DNA from: an uncultured Clostridia bacterium | Lineage (GTDB): Bacteria; Bacillota; Clostridia; TANB77; CAG-508 | Direction of reading: 5' to 3' | DNA: 49,330 nt | NCBI GenBank assembly: GCA_944391745.1 | Contig: CALXUS010000014.1 | Coordinates: 1-49,330 of the forward strand | Shown: one piece after another, positions 26,383 to 35,400 of the stretch | Layout of the letters: the number at the start of each line of letters is the position of its first letter | How positions within the stretch are numbered: position 1 is the first letter of the stretch | The notes under the pieces: model-generated | Databases searched by the model: none | What the model was told of the DNA's origin: nothing | What the model saw: only the letters and a program-made list of their open reading frames with translations | Position numbers and translations under genes: made by a program

Positions 26383-26434
26383 TTGTATTCGCGTTATTCT
26401 CATACAAATTTTGATATACTACTATTTTATTTAG

Positions 26435-26494
26435 GAGCTGTTTTTGGAAGGTGTCCCCCAAAAACATCCCCAAAAACAACCTCCAAAGCAGCTC
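26435..26494. repeat. Palindromic element copy 3 (degenerate, one arm)
   Basis: It carries GCTGTTTTTGGAAGGTGTCC once, followed by decayed iterations (AAAAACATCCCC, AAAAACAACCTCC) and AGCAGCTC. The outer GAGCTG/CAGCTC still pair. It is a partial or decaying copy placed 10 bases after the stop codon of the cupin gene, where it may serve as a 3' end. Confidence 0.8.
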
Positions 26495-26504
26495 TTCATC
26501 AACA

Positions 26505-27248
26505 TTAATTTAATTTACCATATTCCTCATCTGACACAGGTTCACACCATTCATTTGATGTTTCTTCTCCTGGTACTTCAACAGCAATGTGTGAAAACCA
26601 TGAATTTTTCTTTGCACCATGCCAATGTTTTACATTTGCTGGAATTACTACTATATCTCCTGGTTTTAAACTTTGTGCTGGTTTTCCCTCTTCTTGATAC
26701 CAACCTTCTCCTTCTACACAAATTAGTATTTGTCCGCCACATTTTGTAGCATGATGTATGTGCCAGTTATTTCTACATGCTGGCTCGAATGTAACATTTG
26801 CTAGTGAAACAACTGATGAACCTGGTTTTGTTAATGGTTTTAAGTATGAATTCCCAACGAAATATTGTGCATAGACTGTATTTGGTTCACCCATACCAAA
26901 CATTCCTCCATGTTCTTCTTTTGTTGTGTCATCTGCATATACTTCTTTGGCCATATTAAATACTGCCCAAGCATTTGGCCATCCCGCATAAAATGCAGCA
27001 TGTGTAATTATTTCAGCCATTTCTTCTTTTGTTATTCCATTCTTTTTTGCATTCATTATATGATATTTTAATGAACTATCTACTAATCCTTTTCCCATGA
27101 ATATACATATTGTAACTAAAGATCTATCTCTTAAAGATAGTTTATCCTCTCTTGACCATACTTCGCCGAATAATACATCGTCATTTAATTCGGCAAATTT
27201 TGGTGCAAATTCTCCTAATTGATCTCTACCTGCAGTTTGCTTTACCAT
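26505..27248 (-). CDS. Carboxymuconolactone decarboxylase-cupin fusion protein
   Basis: The product is 247 residues. Residues about 5-105 are a CMD/AhpD-like helical domain ('RDRSLVTICIFMGKGL', 'EIITHAAFYAGWPNAW'), without the CxxC of true AhpD peroxidases. Residues about 120-240 are a cupin barrel with metal-ligand motifs 'NNWHIHHATKCGGQIL' and 'VIPANVKHWHGA'. Such fusions are common in anaerobes near aldehyde or electrophile stress genes; a peroxidase or electrophile-detoxifying role is inferred, not shown. It is a single-gene unit under a MerR-type promoter, which supports a stress role. Confidence 0.9.
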   Translation of the reverse strand: MVKQTAGRDQLGEFAPKFAELNDDVLFGEVWSREDKLSLRDRSLVTICIFMGKGLVDSSLKYHIMNAKKNGITKEEMAEIITHAAFYAGWPNAWAVFNMAKEVYADDTTKEEHGGMFGMGEPNTVYAQYFVGNSYLKPLTKPGSSVVSLANVTFEPACRNNWHIHHATKCGGQILICVEGEGWYQEEGKPAQSLKPGDIVVIPANVKHWHGAKKNSWFSHIAVEVPGEETSNEWCEPVSDEEYGKLN

Positions 27249-27295
27249 AAAAATAACCTCCTTTTGGTTAACAAAATTTTTTATTTACAATTTAT

Positions 27296-27326
27296 TTTAT
27301 ATCACTTAGAGTTCACTTTAAGTCAA
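27296..27326 (-). promoter_or_regulatory. MerR-type promoter/operator of the CMD-cupin gene
   Basis: Minus strand: -35 TTGACT (27326-27321), a 19-base spacer, -10 TATAAA (27301-27296). The spacer carries an imperfect dyad (TTAAAGTGAACTCTAA). A 19-base spacer with a central dyad is the classic arrangement for MerR-family activators. It nearly matches the operator before larC. Confidence 0.75.
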
Positions 27327-27341
27327 GTATTTTTCCAAATT

Positions 27342-27396
27342 TAATTAAAAAAATTTGAACTATGAACTTCAAAGATTTCTCTTTAAGCTCATAGTT
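27342..27396 (-). terminator. Second terminator downstream of larC
   Basis: A long imperfect hairpin of about 39 bases (27358-27396, arms starting AACTATGA on each strand) is followed on the minus strand by CAAATTTTTTTAATT. It backs up the terminator at 27405-27449. Confidence 0.55.
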
Positions 27397-27404
27397 CTTT
27401 ACTA

Positions 27405-27449
27405 AAAATAAAAGGGGTTTGTGCCAATCGTTGCACTACAATTGGCACA
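27405..27449 (-). terminator. Terminator of larC
   Basis: The stem TGTGCCAAT / ATTGGCACA with a 12-base loop is followed by AACCCCTTTTATTTTT on the minus strand, starting 9 bases after the larC stop. Confidence 0.75.
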
Positions 27450-27457
27450 GCTTATTT

Positions 27458-28676
27458 TTAGATTAATCCATCTAATTTATATAAGTCTTTTAATGGTATA
27501 TTATTTTTTTCAGCTATTTCTTTTATACTTTCATACTCAGGATAAATATTTTTTTCTCCATTATGAATTACTTCTTTAGCTTTTATTACACCATATTTTG
27601 TGTCAATATCTACTATTTTTCTTTCAAGTACAGTTCTTTTTTCAAAACGATATCTAATTCCTATCGTAGTTGTTTCTCTAAATATTATACTTTGAAGCTT
27701 TTCCATATCTTCTTTCTTACATGCAACTGTTAATCTGTATGCAGGTCTATTTTTCTTCATAAATATTGGTGTAAAAAATACATCTAAAGCTCCATTTTTA
27801 AACAATTTATCTTCTGTGTATCCTAATATTTCTCCTGAAGTATCATCTATGTTAGTTTCCATAACTGCAATTTCATCTTTATTATTCAATGTATTTTCTT
27901 TACCACTCAAATCTGATTCTCCTAAATATACTTTTAATACATTCGGAATTTTTAAATCTTTATATCCTGCTCCCCAACCTATTTTTTCTATGTTCATTGT
28001 TGGAAGAGTTTCAAAATTTTCAGCTAATTCGGCTATTATAGCAGCACCAGTAGGGGGTAACTAACTCTGTATCTATATCTATTTGTCTAAATTTTACATT
28101 TGAATTGGCAAATATTTCACTTGTTGCAGGTACTGGCACAGACATTGTTCCATGTGCACATTCAATAAAACCATAACCATCATTAACAATGCTAGAAACT
28201 ATTTTATCTGGATTTATTTTCTTTATTAATATAGCCGTTCCAACTATGTCTATAATTGAATCTATTGCACCAACTTCATGAAAATGTACTTCAGATAATG
28301 GTTTATTATGGACTTTGCTTTCTGCATTTGCTACTCTTAAAAATATTTTCTTTGCTAATTCCTTTACATCATCTGCAAGTGTGCTATTTTCTATAATTTT
28401 ATTTACATCGTCCAAATTTCTGTGTTCATGATGGTGAGTATGTGTATTTTCATCATGATGATGACCATATTCATCTGCTTCATCAAGAATTACATCTACA
28501 TAAGTTCCAGTGATTCCATTTTTTACTTTTTTTGAAATTTCTATTTTGTATCCATCAATGTTTAGTTTCTTAAGTTCATTTATTAAATAGTTTTCGTCTC
28601 CTATTATCTTTGTTAATGCTCCAAGTGTCATATTCCCACTTATACCACTTGAACAATCAAAATATAATGTTTTCAT
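27458..28676 (-). CDS. larC: Nickel-pincer cofactor insertase LarC, split by a +1 frameshift
   Basis: Two frames, 28676-28020 and one continuing to 27458, together give one LarC of about 405 residues, the usual length. LarC inserts nickel into the pyridinium pincer cofactor of lactate racemase and related enzymes (LarA family). The first part shows 'FDCSSGISGNMTLGAL', a His-rich metal-binding loop near residues 75-90 ('HHHDENTHTHHHEH') and 'SEVHFHEVGAIDSIIDIVG'. The second part begins 'TGAAIIAELAENFETLPTM' and has 'ETNIDDTSGEILGY'. The reading frame changes inside the conserved motif VTPTGAA at GTT ACC CCC TAC: skipping one C gives CCT ACT GGT. In Lactobacillus plantarum LarC is also made from two frames by ribosomal frameshifting. 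Without the shift, translation ends about 11 codons later. larA, larB and larE are not in the window. Confidence 0.88.
28050..28061 (-). other. Candidate +1 ribosomal frameshift site in larC
   Basis: Minus strand codons are GTT ACC CCC TAC in the first frame; the run of five C is 28057-28053. Reading CCT ACT GGT after dropping one C restores the conserved 'TPTGAA'. The zero-frame stop TGA is at 28022-28020. Confidence 0.6.
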
Positions 28677-28735
28677 ATCTTCTCCCTTTTTAATATATAT
28701 TCAATATATTATATTTTATCTTTTTAGTTATTTTA

Positions 28736-28766
28736 TATATATCACCTAGAGTTAACTCTAAGTCAA
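28736..28766 (-). promoter_or_regulatory. MerR-type promoter/operator of larC
   Basis: Minus strand: -35 TTGACT (28766-28761), a 19-base spacer, -10 TATATA (28741-28736). The spacer contains a perfect palindrome, TAGAGTTAACTCTA (28747-28760). The start codon lies about 60 bases downstream. The operator resembles those of the NmlR/AdhR branch of MerR regulators as I recall them; no merR gene is in the window. Confidence 0.75.
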
Positions 28767-28796
28767 TATTTTTTTAATAATTTTTTTGATTTTATT

Positions 28797-28903
28797 GCTG
28801 CTTTCGGGGACACCTTCCAAAAACAGCTTCATCTTTTGAAAACATATTTTTCGAATAGATGAATTATCTGAAGCTGTTTTTGGAAGGTGTCCCCGAAAGC
28901 AGC
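28797..28903. repeat. Palindromic element copy 4, upstream of guaA
   Basis: The arms GCTGCTTTCGGGGACACC... and ...GGTGTCCCCGAAAGCAGC are about 35 bases each, with an inner segment of about 37 bases. On the right side the decayed iteration GAAACCCCGAAAGTAGCTT runs to about 28929. It is almost identical to copy 5 across 107 bases. Confidence 0.93.
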
Positions 28904-28945
28904 CTCGAAAGAAACCCCGAAAGTAGCTTAATTCCCCAATAACAT

Positions 28946-28974
28946 TTACATTTTTTTCTTTAAATGTTAAAATA
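28946..28974 (+). promoter_or_regulatory. Promoter of guaA
   Basis: Plus strand: -35 TTTACA (28946-28951), a 17-base spacer, -10 TAAAAT (28969-28974), 30 bases before the ATG. No purine riboswitch was recognised. Confidence 0.65.
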
Positions 28975-29004
28975 ATAAAAATATTTAATAATTTAGGAGG
29001 TTTT

Positions 29005-30543
29005 ATGGAAAAGAATGAATTAATATTAATATTAGATTTTGGTGGACAATATAACCAATTAATTGCACGTAGAGTAAGAGAATGTAATGTTTATTCAGAA
29101 GTAGTGCCTTATAAAATTTCATTAGACGAAATCAAGAAGAAAAATCCTAAAGGAATTATCTTTACTGGCGGACCAGCAAGTGTATATGGTGACAATTCAC
29201 CTAAATGTGACAAAGAAATTTTTAATTTAGGTATTCCTGTGCTTGGAATTTGTTATGGGATGCAATTAATGTCTTATACTTTAGGTGGTAAAGTTGCTTC
29301 TGCATCGACTAGAGAATATGGAGAAACAAAGGTTAATATAAATAATGACTCTCAGTTATTTAAAGGTTTTGAAAATACTAATATTTTTCTAATGAGCCAT
29401 ACAGATTATGTGGAAACTTTACCTAGTGGATTTAAGAAAATTGGCTATACTGACTCATGCCCTAATGCCGCAATGGAAAATGCAGATAGGAAATTATATG
29501 GAATTCAATTTCATCCTGAAGTTAACAATTCAGTAAATGGCATACAGGTTATAAAGAATTTTCTATACAATATATGTAATTGCTCTGGGAATTGGAAAAT
29601 GTCTTCTTTTGTAGAAGATTCAATAAAATCTCTTAAAGAAAAAATTGGAGACAAAAAAGCTTTATGTGCGTTATCTGGTGGTGTTGACTCTTCAGTCGCT
29701 GCAGTTTTATTAAGTAAAGCTATCGGAAAAAACTTAACTTGCATTTTTGTTGACCATGGTCTTCTTAGAAAAAATGAAGGTGATGAAGTTGAAAAGGTAT
29801 TTACAACTCAATATGATTTAAATTTTGTTAGAGTTAACGCAAAAGATTTATTTTTAGAAAAATTAGCAGGTGTTACTGATCCAGAAACAAAGCGAAAAAT
29901 TATAGGTGAAGAATTTATTAGAGTTTTTGAAAAAGAAGCTAAGAAGATTGGCAAGGTTGATTTTCTTGTTCAAGGTACAATTTATCCTGATGTTATAGAA
30001 AGTGGATTAGGAAAAAGTTCAGTTATAAAAAGTCATCATAATGTAGGTGGTCTTCCAGATACTGTTGATTTTAAGGAAATTATTGAACCATTAAGGAATT
30101 TATTTAAAGATGAGGTTCGTAAAGTTGGTCTTGAATTAGGAATACCAGAAAAGCTAGTTTTTAGACAACCTTTTCCTGGACCTGGACTTGCTATAAGAAT
30201 AATTGGCGATATTACTGAAAATAAATTAAATATTTTAAAAGATGCTGACCATATATTTACTGAAGAAATTGCTAAAGCCGGATTAGATAGAAAAATTAAT
30301 CAATATTTTGCAGTACTTACAAACTTAAAATCTGTTGGAGTTATGGGTGATGAAAGAACTTATGATTATACAGTTGCTTTAAGAGCTGTTGAAACAACCG
30401 ATTTTATGACTGGAGTTTGGAGTCAAATTCCTTATGAAATTTTAGGAAAAGTTTCTAATAGAATTGTCAATGAAGTTAAACACGTAAATAGAGTGGTTTA
30501 TGATATAACATCAAAACCTCCTGCAACTATTGAATGGGAATAA
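29005..30543 (+). CDS. guaA: GMP synthase (glutamine-hydrolysing)
   Basis: The product is 512 residues. GuaA converts XMP to GMP with ATP and glutamine. The class I amidotransferase domain (about 1-190) has '[13 protein letters not shown]' (nucleophile Cys) and '[11 protein letters not shown]' (His-Glu). The ATP-pyrophosphatase domain has the PP-loop '[14 protein letters not shown]', and the C-terminal dimerisation domain ends '[12 protein letters not shown]', the conserved family terminus. TAGGAGG precedes the start. It is a single plus-strand gene with its own promoter, flanked by two nearly identical palindromic elements. Confidence 0.98.
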   Translation: MEKNELILILDFGGQYNQLIARRVRECNVYSEVVPYKISLDEIKKKNPKGIIFTGGPASVYGDNSPKCDKEIFNLGIPVLGICYGMQLMSYTLGGKVASASTREYGETKVNINNDSQLFKGFENTNIFLMSHTDYVETLPSGFKKIGYTDSCPNAAMENADRKLYGIQFHPEVNNSVNGIQVIKNFLYNICNCSGNWKMSSFVEDSIKSLKEKIGDKKALCALSGGVDSSVAAVLLSKAIGKNLTCIFVDHGLLRKNEGDEVEKVFTTQYDLNFVRVNAKDLFLEKLAGVTDPETKRKIIGEEFIRVFEKEAKKIGKVDFLVQGTIYPDVIESGLGKSSVIKSHHNVGGLPDTVDFKEIIEPLRNLFKDEVRKVGLELGIPEKLVFRQPFPGPGLAIRIIGDITENKLNILKDADHIFTEEIAKAGLDRKINQYFAVLTNLKSVGVMGDERTYDYTVALRAVETTDFMTGVWSQIPYEILGKVSNRIVNEVKHVNRVVYDITSKPPATIEWE

Positions 30544-30585
30544 TGATTTTGTGGCTGATTGCTTGGTTGCTTTTGACTGCTTTTG

Positions 30586-30692
30586 GCTGCTTTCGGGGAC
30601 ACCTTCCAAAAACAGCTTCATCTTTTGAAAACATATTTTTCGAATAGATGAATTATCCGAAGCTGTTTTTGGAAGGTGTCCCCGAAAGCAGC
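30586..30692. repeat. Palindromic element copy 5, downstream of guaA
   Basis: It matches copy 4 with one visible difference (ATCCGAAG for ATCTGAAG). It is flanked by reiterated outer motifs: GGTTGCTTTTGACTGCTTTT on the left from about 30563 and AGCCTCTCCGAAAAAAGCC on the right to about 30725. The right end stops 7 bases before the stop codon of the minus-strand sortase gene. It may end guaA transcription. Confidence 0.93.
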
Positions 30693-30731
30693 CTCTCCGA
30701 AAAAAGCCTCTCCGAAAGCAGCCTCATCATT

Positions 30732-31427
30732 TCACACTCTTTCAGCTTTAACAATATATCTATGGCTATTATGTCTGTATGGATGACAAGTTATAAGGGT
30801 TATTATATCTCTTCCTTCTTGAATTGCTAGTTCTTCAATAGCATCTGGAGTAACTACTTTTATCTCACATACTTCGTATACAAGTTCTTCTCTAAAATTT
30901 TGTATGTATATTTTATCTCCATATTCTAGTCTTTCTATGTTTCTAAACATTGGTAGCTTGCTGTATCCTCTATGTGCAGCTAAAACACAGTTTGTATTAT
31001 TACCCCCTATTGGAAAAGATGTTTCTGAAAGATGTGCAGCTCCCAATTTCATATTATCTGTATTAGCACCAAGTAATATTGGCAAATCTATTTCCATTTT
31101 AGGTATTTTTAAATATCCAATAACATTATCTATTATTCCATATTGAGATAAATCTATTGTAGGCTGTTCATAAGAAAATGGGTCAACTAAATTTGCTTGC
31201 TTACTTTCAAATAATTCTTGATTCCTTCTTTGTAATTCTTGATATAATTCATCAAGTTTTGTTTTATTATTTTCGTCAGATATCTGTTCAATAAAATCTT
31301 CTTTTCTTGTTTCAACATCTTTTTCATAAAATAAATTATTTATATAAGGGAAACAGAAAACAAATATTCCTACAATTATAAATAATACAGCAACTATAGT
31401 TATAATATGTGCATGCTTTTTTATCAT
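30732..31427 (-). CDS. Sortase (class C-like) without C-terminal membrane helix
   Basis: The product is 231 residues. Sortases cut a sorting signal and join the protein to an amino group on a pilin or the wall. There is one N-terminal membrane helix (about 10-30), then a sortase domain with catalytic His in 'VLAAHRGYSK' and catalytic Cys in 'ITLITCHPYRHNSHRYIVKA' with the paired Arg. The TCHPY form differs from the TCTPYG of the second sortase, and the class C lid and C-terminal helix are not obvious. It follows the other sortase by 22 bases. It may serve the variant FPTSG signals or be the wall-anchoring enzyme; that choice is inferred. Confidence 0.88.
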   Translation of the reverse strand: MIKKHAHIITIVAVLFIIVGIFVFCFPYINNLFYEKDVETRKEDFIEQISDENNKTKLDELYQELQRRNQELFESKQANLVDPFSYEQPTIDLSQYGIIDNVIGYLKIPKMEIDLPILLGANTDNMKLGAAHLSETSFPIGGNNTNCVLAAHRGYSKLPMFRNIERLEYGDKIYIQNFREELVYEVCEIKVVTPDAIEELAIQEGRDIITLITCHPYRHNSHRYIVKAERV

Positions 31428-31449
31428 AATTTTCCTCCTAATGATTATA

Positions 31450-32382
31450 TTATTTGTCTTCTTCCTTTTTCTTTTTTCTAATTACTACAATTATTATCAT
31501 TAATAAAATTATTGCTAGAACGGCTAAACCTATTTTTATACCTTTTAAATAATAATTTTCTTTTGCCTTTTCTTCATTAGTTGTGTCTCCTTCTTGAGTT
31601 TCTGTAGTTCCAGTTGTTTCAACGTATTCTTCATATTCTGTTCTTTCGCCTTTAACTAATAGTCTATGAGTATTTACACCATAAGGTGTACATGTAACAA
31701 GTGTTACATAATCTTTTCCATTTGTTATACGAAGTTCGTCGATTTCATCAGGTAAAATAACCTTTGTTTCATATATTTTATATGTTAAAACATCATTTAA
31801 TACATGTATATAAAATATATCTCCTACTTCTAATTCATCTAATCTGGTAAAAAGTTCTGCACTTGGAAGTCCTGTATGTCCTGTTAAAACTGAATGTGTA
31901 GAAAGTCCTCCTATAGGTAATGAAGTAGATTCTATATGTCCAACACCTTTTTCTAAAACTTCACTACTTGTTCCATGATAAATAGGCAGATGAACTTTTA
32001 TTTTTGGTATTTCTATATAAGCCATTACACCATCACCTGCTATATTAAGAACTTCTTTGTAATTTTCTGGCATTGCATATCCACTACCCTCAACGAATGG
32101 GTCGTGTACAGGGTCACCTGCTAAATTTTCATTGAATATTTGAGCCTTTTGCCTTTCCTCCTCTATTTGAGTTTCATCATAAGTAGAAACAACATCACTA
32201 TATTGTCTTATTGCCTCTACATGATTTTTTTCAGCAAAGAAATTACTAACATTAGGGTATAAAAATACTCCTGCCCCAACTAATATTAATAAAACTGAAA
32301 TGATTAATAGAGTTTTATCCATTTTTGAGCCTGAATTTTTACTTTTCTCTTGTATTTTTCCATTGTTTTTTTTATTTTTCAT
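31450..32382 (-). CDS. Class C (pilus-polymerising) sortase
   Basis: The product is 310 residues with an N-terminal membrane helix (about 26-46), a sortase domain and a C-terminal helix (about 280-300) followed by a Lys/Glu tail. The catalytic motifs are 'SVLTGHTGLPSAELF' (His) and 'YVTLVTCTPYGVNTHRLLVK' (Cys, Arg), the class C form. The segment 'PVHDPFVEGSGYAMPENY' matches the lid region with DP(F/W). It would cross-link LPTTG major pilins. TAGGAG precedes the ATG, and a terminator separates it from the adhesin gene upstream. Confidence 0.94.
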   Translation of the reverse strand: MKNKKNNGKIQEKSKNSGSKMDKTLLIISVLLILVGAGVFLYPNVSNFFAEKNHVEAIRQYSDVVSTYDETQIEEERQKAQIFNENLAGDPVHDPFVEGSGYAMPENYKEVLNIAGDGVMAYIEIPKIKVHLPIYHGTSSEVLEKGVGHIESTSLPIGGLSTHSVLTGHTGLPSAELFTRLDELEVGDIFYIHVLNDVLTYKIYETKVILPDEIDELRITNGKDYVTLVTCTPYGVNTHRLLVKGERTEYEEYVETTGTTETQEGDTTNEEKAKENYYLKGIKIGLAVLAIILLMIIIVVIRKKKKEEDK

Positions 32383-32431
32383 TTGGTATTCTCCTAAGTT
32401 TTTTCTATTGAATTGTATTATAACATATAAA

Positions 32432-32466
32432 CAAAAAAACCGGAACTAAATTAGTCCGATTTTTTT
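32432..32466 (-). terminator. Terminator between the tip adhesin and the sortase genes
   Basis: Minus strand: CGGACTA / TAGTTCCG stem (one bulge) followed by GTTTTTTTG. A -10-like TATAAT lies just after it (32420-32415), so the sortases may have their own promoter, but no clear -35 is seen. Confidence 0.65.
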
Positions 32467-32474
32467 GAAAATAT

Positions 32475-35400
32475 TTATTTTTTATTTTTAAGCATTTTTC
32501 TACTTATTAGTAGTACTCCGCCAACTGCTATTATTGCAATTCCTATTTGATAAATTGTTTTGCTTCCTAAGCTTCCGCTTGTTGGGAAATCAAATCCTTC
32601 TCTATTTGGTAATTGTAATTTTCCATCTTCGGTTATTGCTAATGCTGCTGGATTTCCTATTGCTGTTATTTTTAATTTTGTATCATTTACAGTTATTATT
32701 GATTCATCACTTTCATCGTATTCTCCGTGCATAAATTCTATTTTCCATTGTCCCTCTGGTATTAGTCTATTATCTACTGCTTTTGTTTCTACTAGTCTAT
32801 ATTCTTCATTTATTGGTAAATCTTCTAATGTTATTCTTCCTGTATCTGATGTTACATAATTATCTACTAATTCCCAGCATGATTGTACATTATCTTTGTC
32901 TATTAAGTTATCTTTTTCTGCTGAGCTATTATCTGTCAATCTGTACAATGAGAATTCTGTTCCCGGTAATGTTACTGTATGATCTTCTTCTGCTACTTTT
33001 GTTATGCTTAAACTTGCTGTTTTTATTCTATAATAGTAAATTACTTCTGTATCTTGTTCTATTGTTCCATCTGCATTTTCTGGTTCTTCTACTAATTCGT
33101 ATATTGAGTAATCTATTTTATCTTCTGGCGCTTGACTTGTTTCATAAGGATCTCCTTTATGGTATCCTTCAGAATTTTCATCAGGTACTGTTTCGCCTGT
33201 TGTACTTCCTTTTAATGATACTCTTTCTTCTGTTCCTTCTATGTAGTGATGTACTACTAGTTTATATGTTTTTTCTTTATAATAGTAGTTTACTATTTGT
33301 TTTTCTGCTTTATACTTTCCTGTACTATTGTCTGGTATATAGTAATCTTCTGGATTTAATCCATCTGGAACATTTTCTTCACCATAATAATCTTTATTTG
33401 TTATTACTACATATTCTAAGTCTGTTTTTGGTGATGTTCTATATTCTTCGTCTATATTTCCAACACTTGATTCACTATCTGCTACTTTTTCTGTTGTTGT
33501 TCCATCTTCTTCTGTCCACAAGTAGTGATTTACTTCTATTGTTCCTTTTGTATTACTGAATTCTACTATTATGTGCTTATCTTCTGTCATGTTTTCAAAT
33601 ATTGGAAGTGTTACTACTCCATTTTCATCAGCTGTAAAGTCTGTATATTCTACACCATTTATTTTTATATAAGATAGTACATATCCTTCATCAGGTGTTA
33701 TTTTTATTTCATTTACTGAGTCTTTTCCATAGTCTACGGTTTCTACATAACGTATTGCATCTTTTGAATATTCTACTCCTCCAAATGTTCCTTCTTGTCC
33801 ATCTATGTCACCACCATCTACCATTTGTCCATCTTCATCGTGTTTTATTACTTGTGTGGTTACTTTAAATTGTTTTAATTTGTTTTCAACCTCTAAGTAC
33901 TGCGCTTCAGGGACAACAGTAATACCATCGGCATTTTCAGATATTATGAATCCATTTGCATTTCCTTTTCCTGATAATATTAAACCTGTTGTAATCTCAT
34001 CTTCATTTTCATCTTCCTTGTCAAATTTATAATTCGTTGCATTTAATTCGGACGAATTATAGAATCCTCCTGAAGCTATAGTACAGTATTTTGTTTCAGC
34101 TACACTATTTACTCCTTCATAACTTTCTCCATAAAGTCTACTTGAATATATAACGTTTCCATCGCCATCTATTTTTATTACAAATCCATCTGATGTATAT
34201 TGTCCTGCAACTGTTGGGAAATCATTTACTCCTGTTGTAACACCATCGCCGTCAACATCAATTCCACTATCTGAATAATACCATCCTCCGAAATATAACT
34301 CCTCCATCCGAAGTAGGTACTGCATTTGCAATGTAATCATCATAGTTGCCCGATAGTTTATATAATGTTTTATCATAATCAAAATTACTTGTTAATCTAA
34401 TTATTGATGCATCATAAGTACCCGATATTCCACTGTTAATTACTGTTGAAAGATTCATACCACTAGTTGCTCCATTTTTACTTCCATATATAGTTGTATA
34501 TTCATATTCTAATGAAACTATTATATTGTTATTACCATCTGTTGATAATGACGTAATTGCAGTATTAAAGTTTGTAATACTTGGATAGAACCTGTATCTA
34601 TTGTTGTAACTTCCATCTAGTGTATATTCTACAATTATTCCGTTAGTACAAGATGTGCTTGATCCTGATTGAGTACTGTCACTATTTTTATCATAATATA
34701 ATGTAAATATATGATTTGCAGAAACTGCTATTCCATTTGCAGTATTTGTAACATCTGTTACTTCTATATTATAATTTCCAGTAAGGCTCTGGCTCCATTC
34801 ATATTTTCCTGATTCTGAATAAGTAACCACAAATCCATTCATTCCACTTTGGTATGCATTTCCATTGCTTGTATTTCTGTTATTAATTGTATCTTTTATG
34901 TCACTTACTGCCCCACCATTATATTCATATACATTTAATGTAGAGCTATAGAAGTTTCCTACTACTACAATTTGTTTTTGACTTGTTTCTACTACTGATT
35001 TTATTTCATCATCAGCTGTACCACCAAATCTTATCCCCCATTCATAGTTTCCATTAGAGTCTAATTTTAGTAATACTGCATCTCTATTTGCTAAGTTTGT
35101 GTTATTTTCAGCTTTTGCTAATTCAGGTATATCTTTTCCATCATAAGTTACTGTTTTACTTGTTACATATCCTACTACCGCATAACCTCCGTCTGATGTT
35201 TGAATTACTTTATTTAATCCCTCTTTATCATCTTTTCCAAATAATTTTGCCCATTCGTACACTCCGTTAGAATCATATTTAATTATTAAGCCATCTGAAT
35301 TTCCATAAGATATTTTATCTATTATTCCATCTTGATTCAAGTCAATTCCATTTTCAGCTTCTTCAATTATTAAATTTGAGTATTCACTAAATTCTCCAAC

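Noticed and set aside
27458..27997. Independent gene starting at an internal Met in the second part of larC
   Set aside because: The conserved LarC sequence extends upstream of this Met to the frameshift site, and no ribosome site precedes it.
28797..30692. Composite transposon carrying guaA
   Set aside because: The flanking copies are non-coding palindromes without a transposase, and no target duplication is visible; similar elements occur at unrelated places in the window.
34267..34382. Two separate genes where the giant adhesin frames overlap
   Set aside because: The downstream frame has no ribosome site or signal peptide here, and its first residues are out-of-register reading; the repeat motif continues exactly across the +1 junction.
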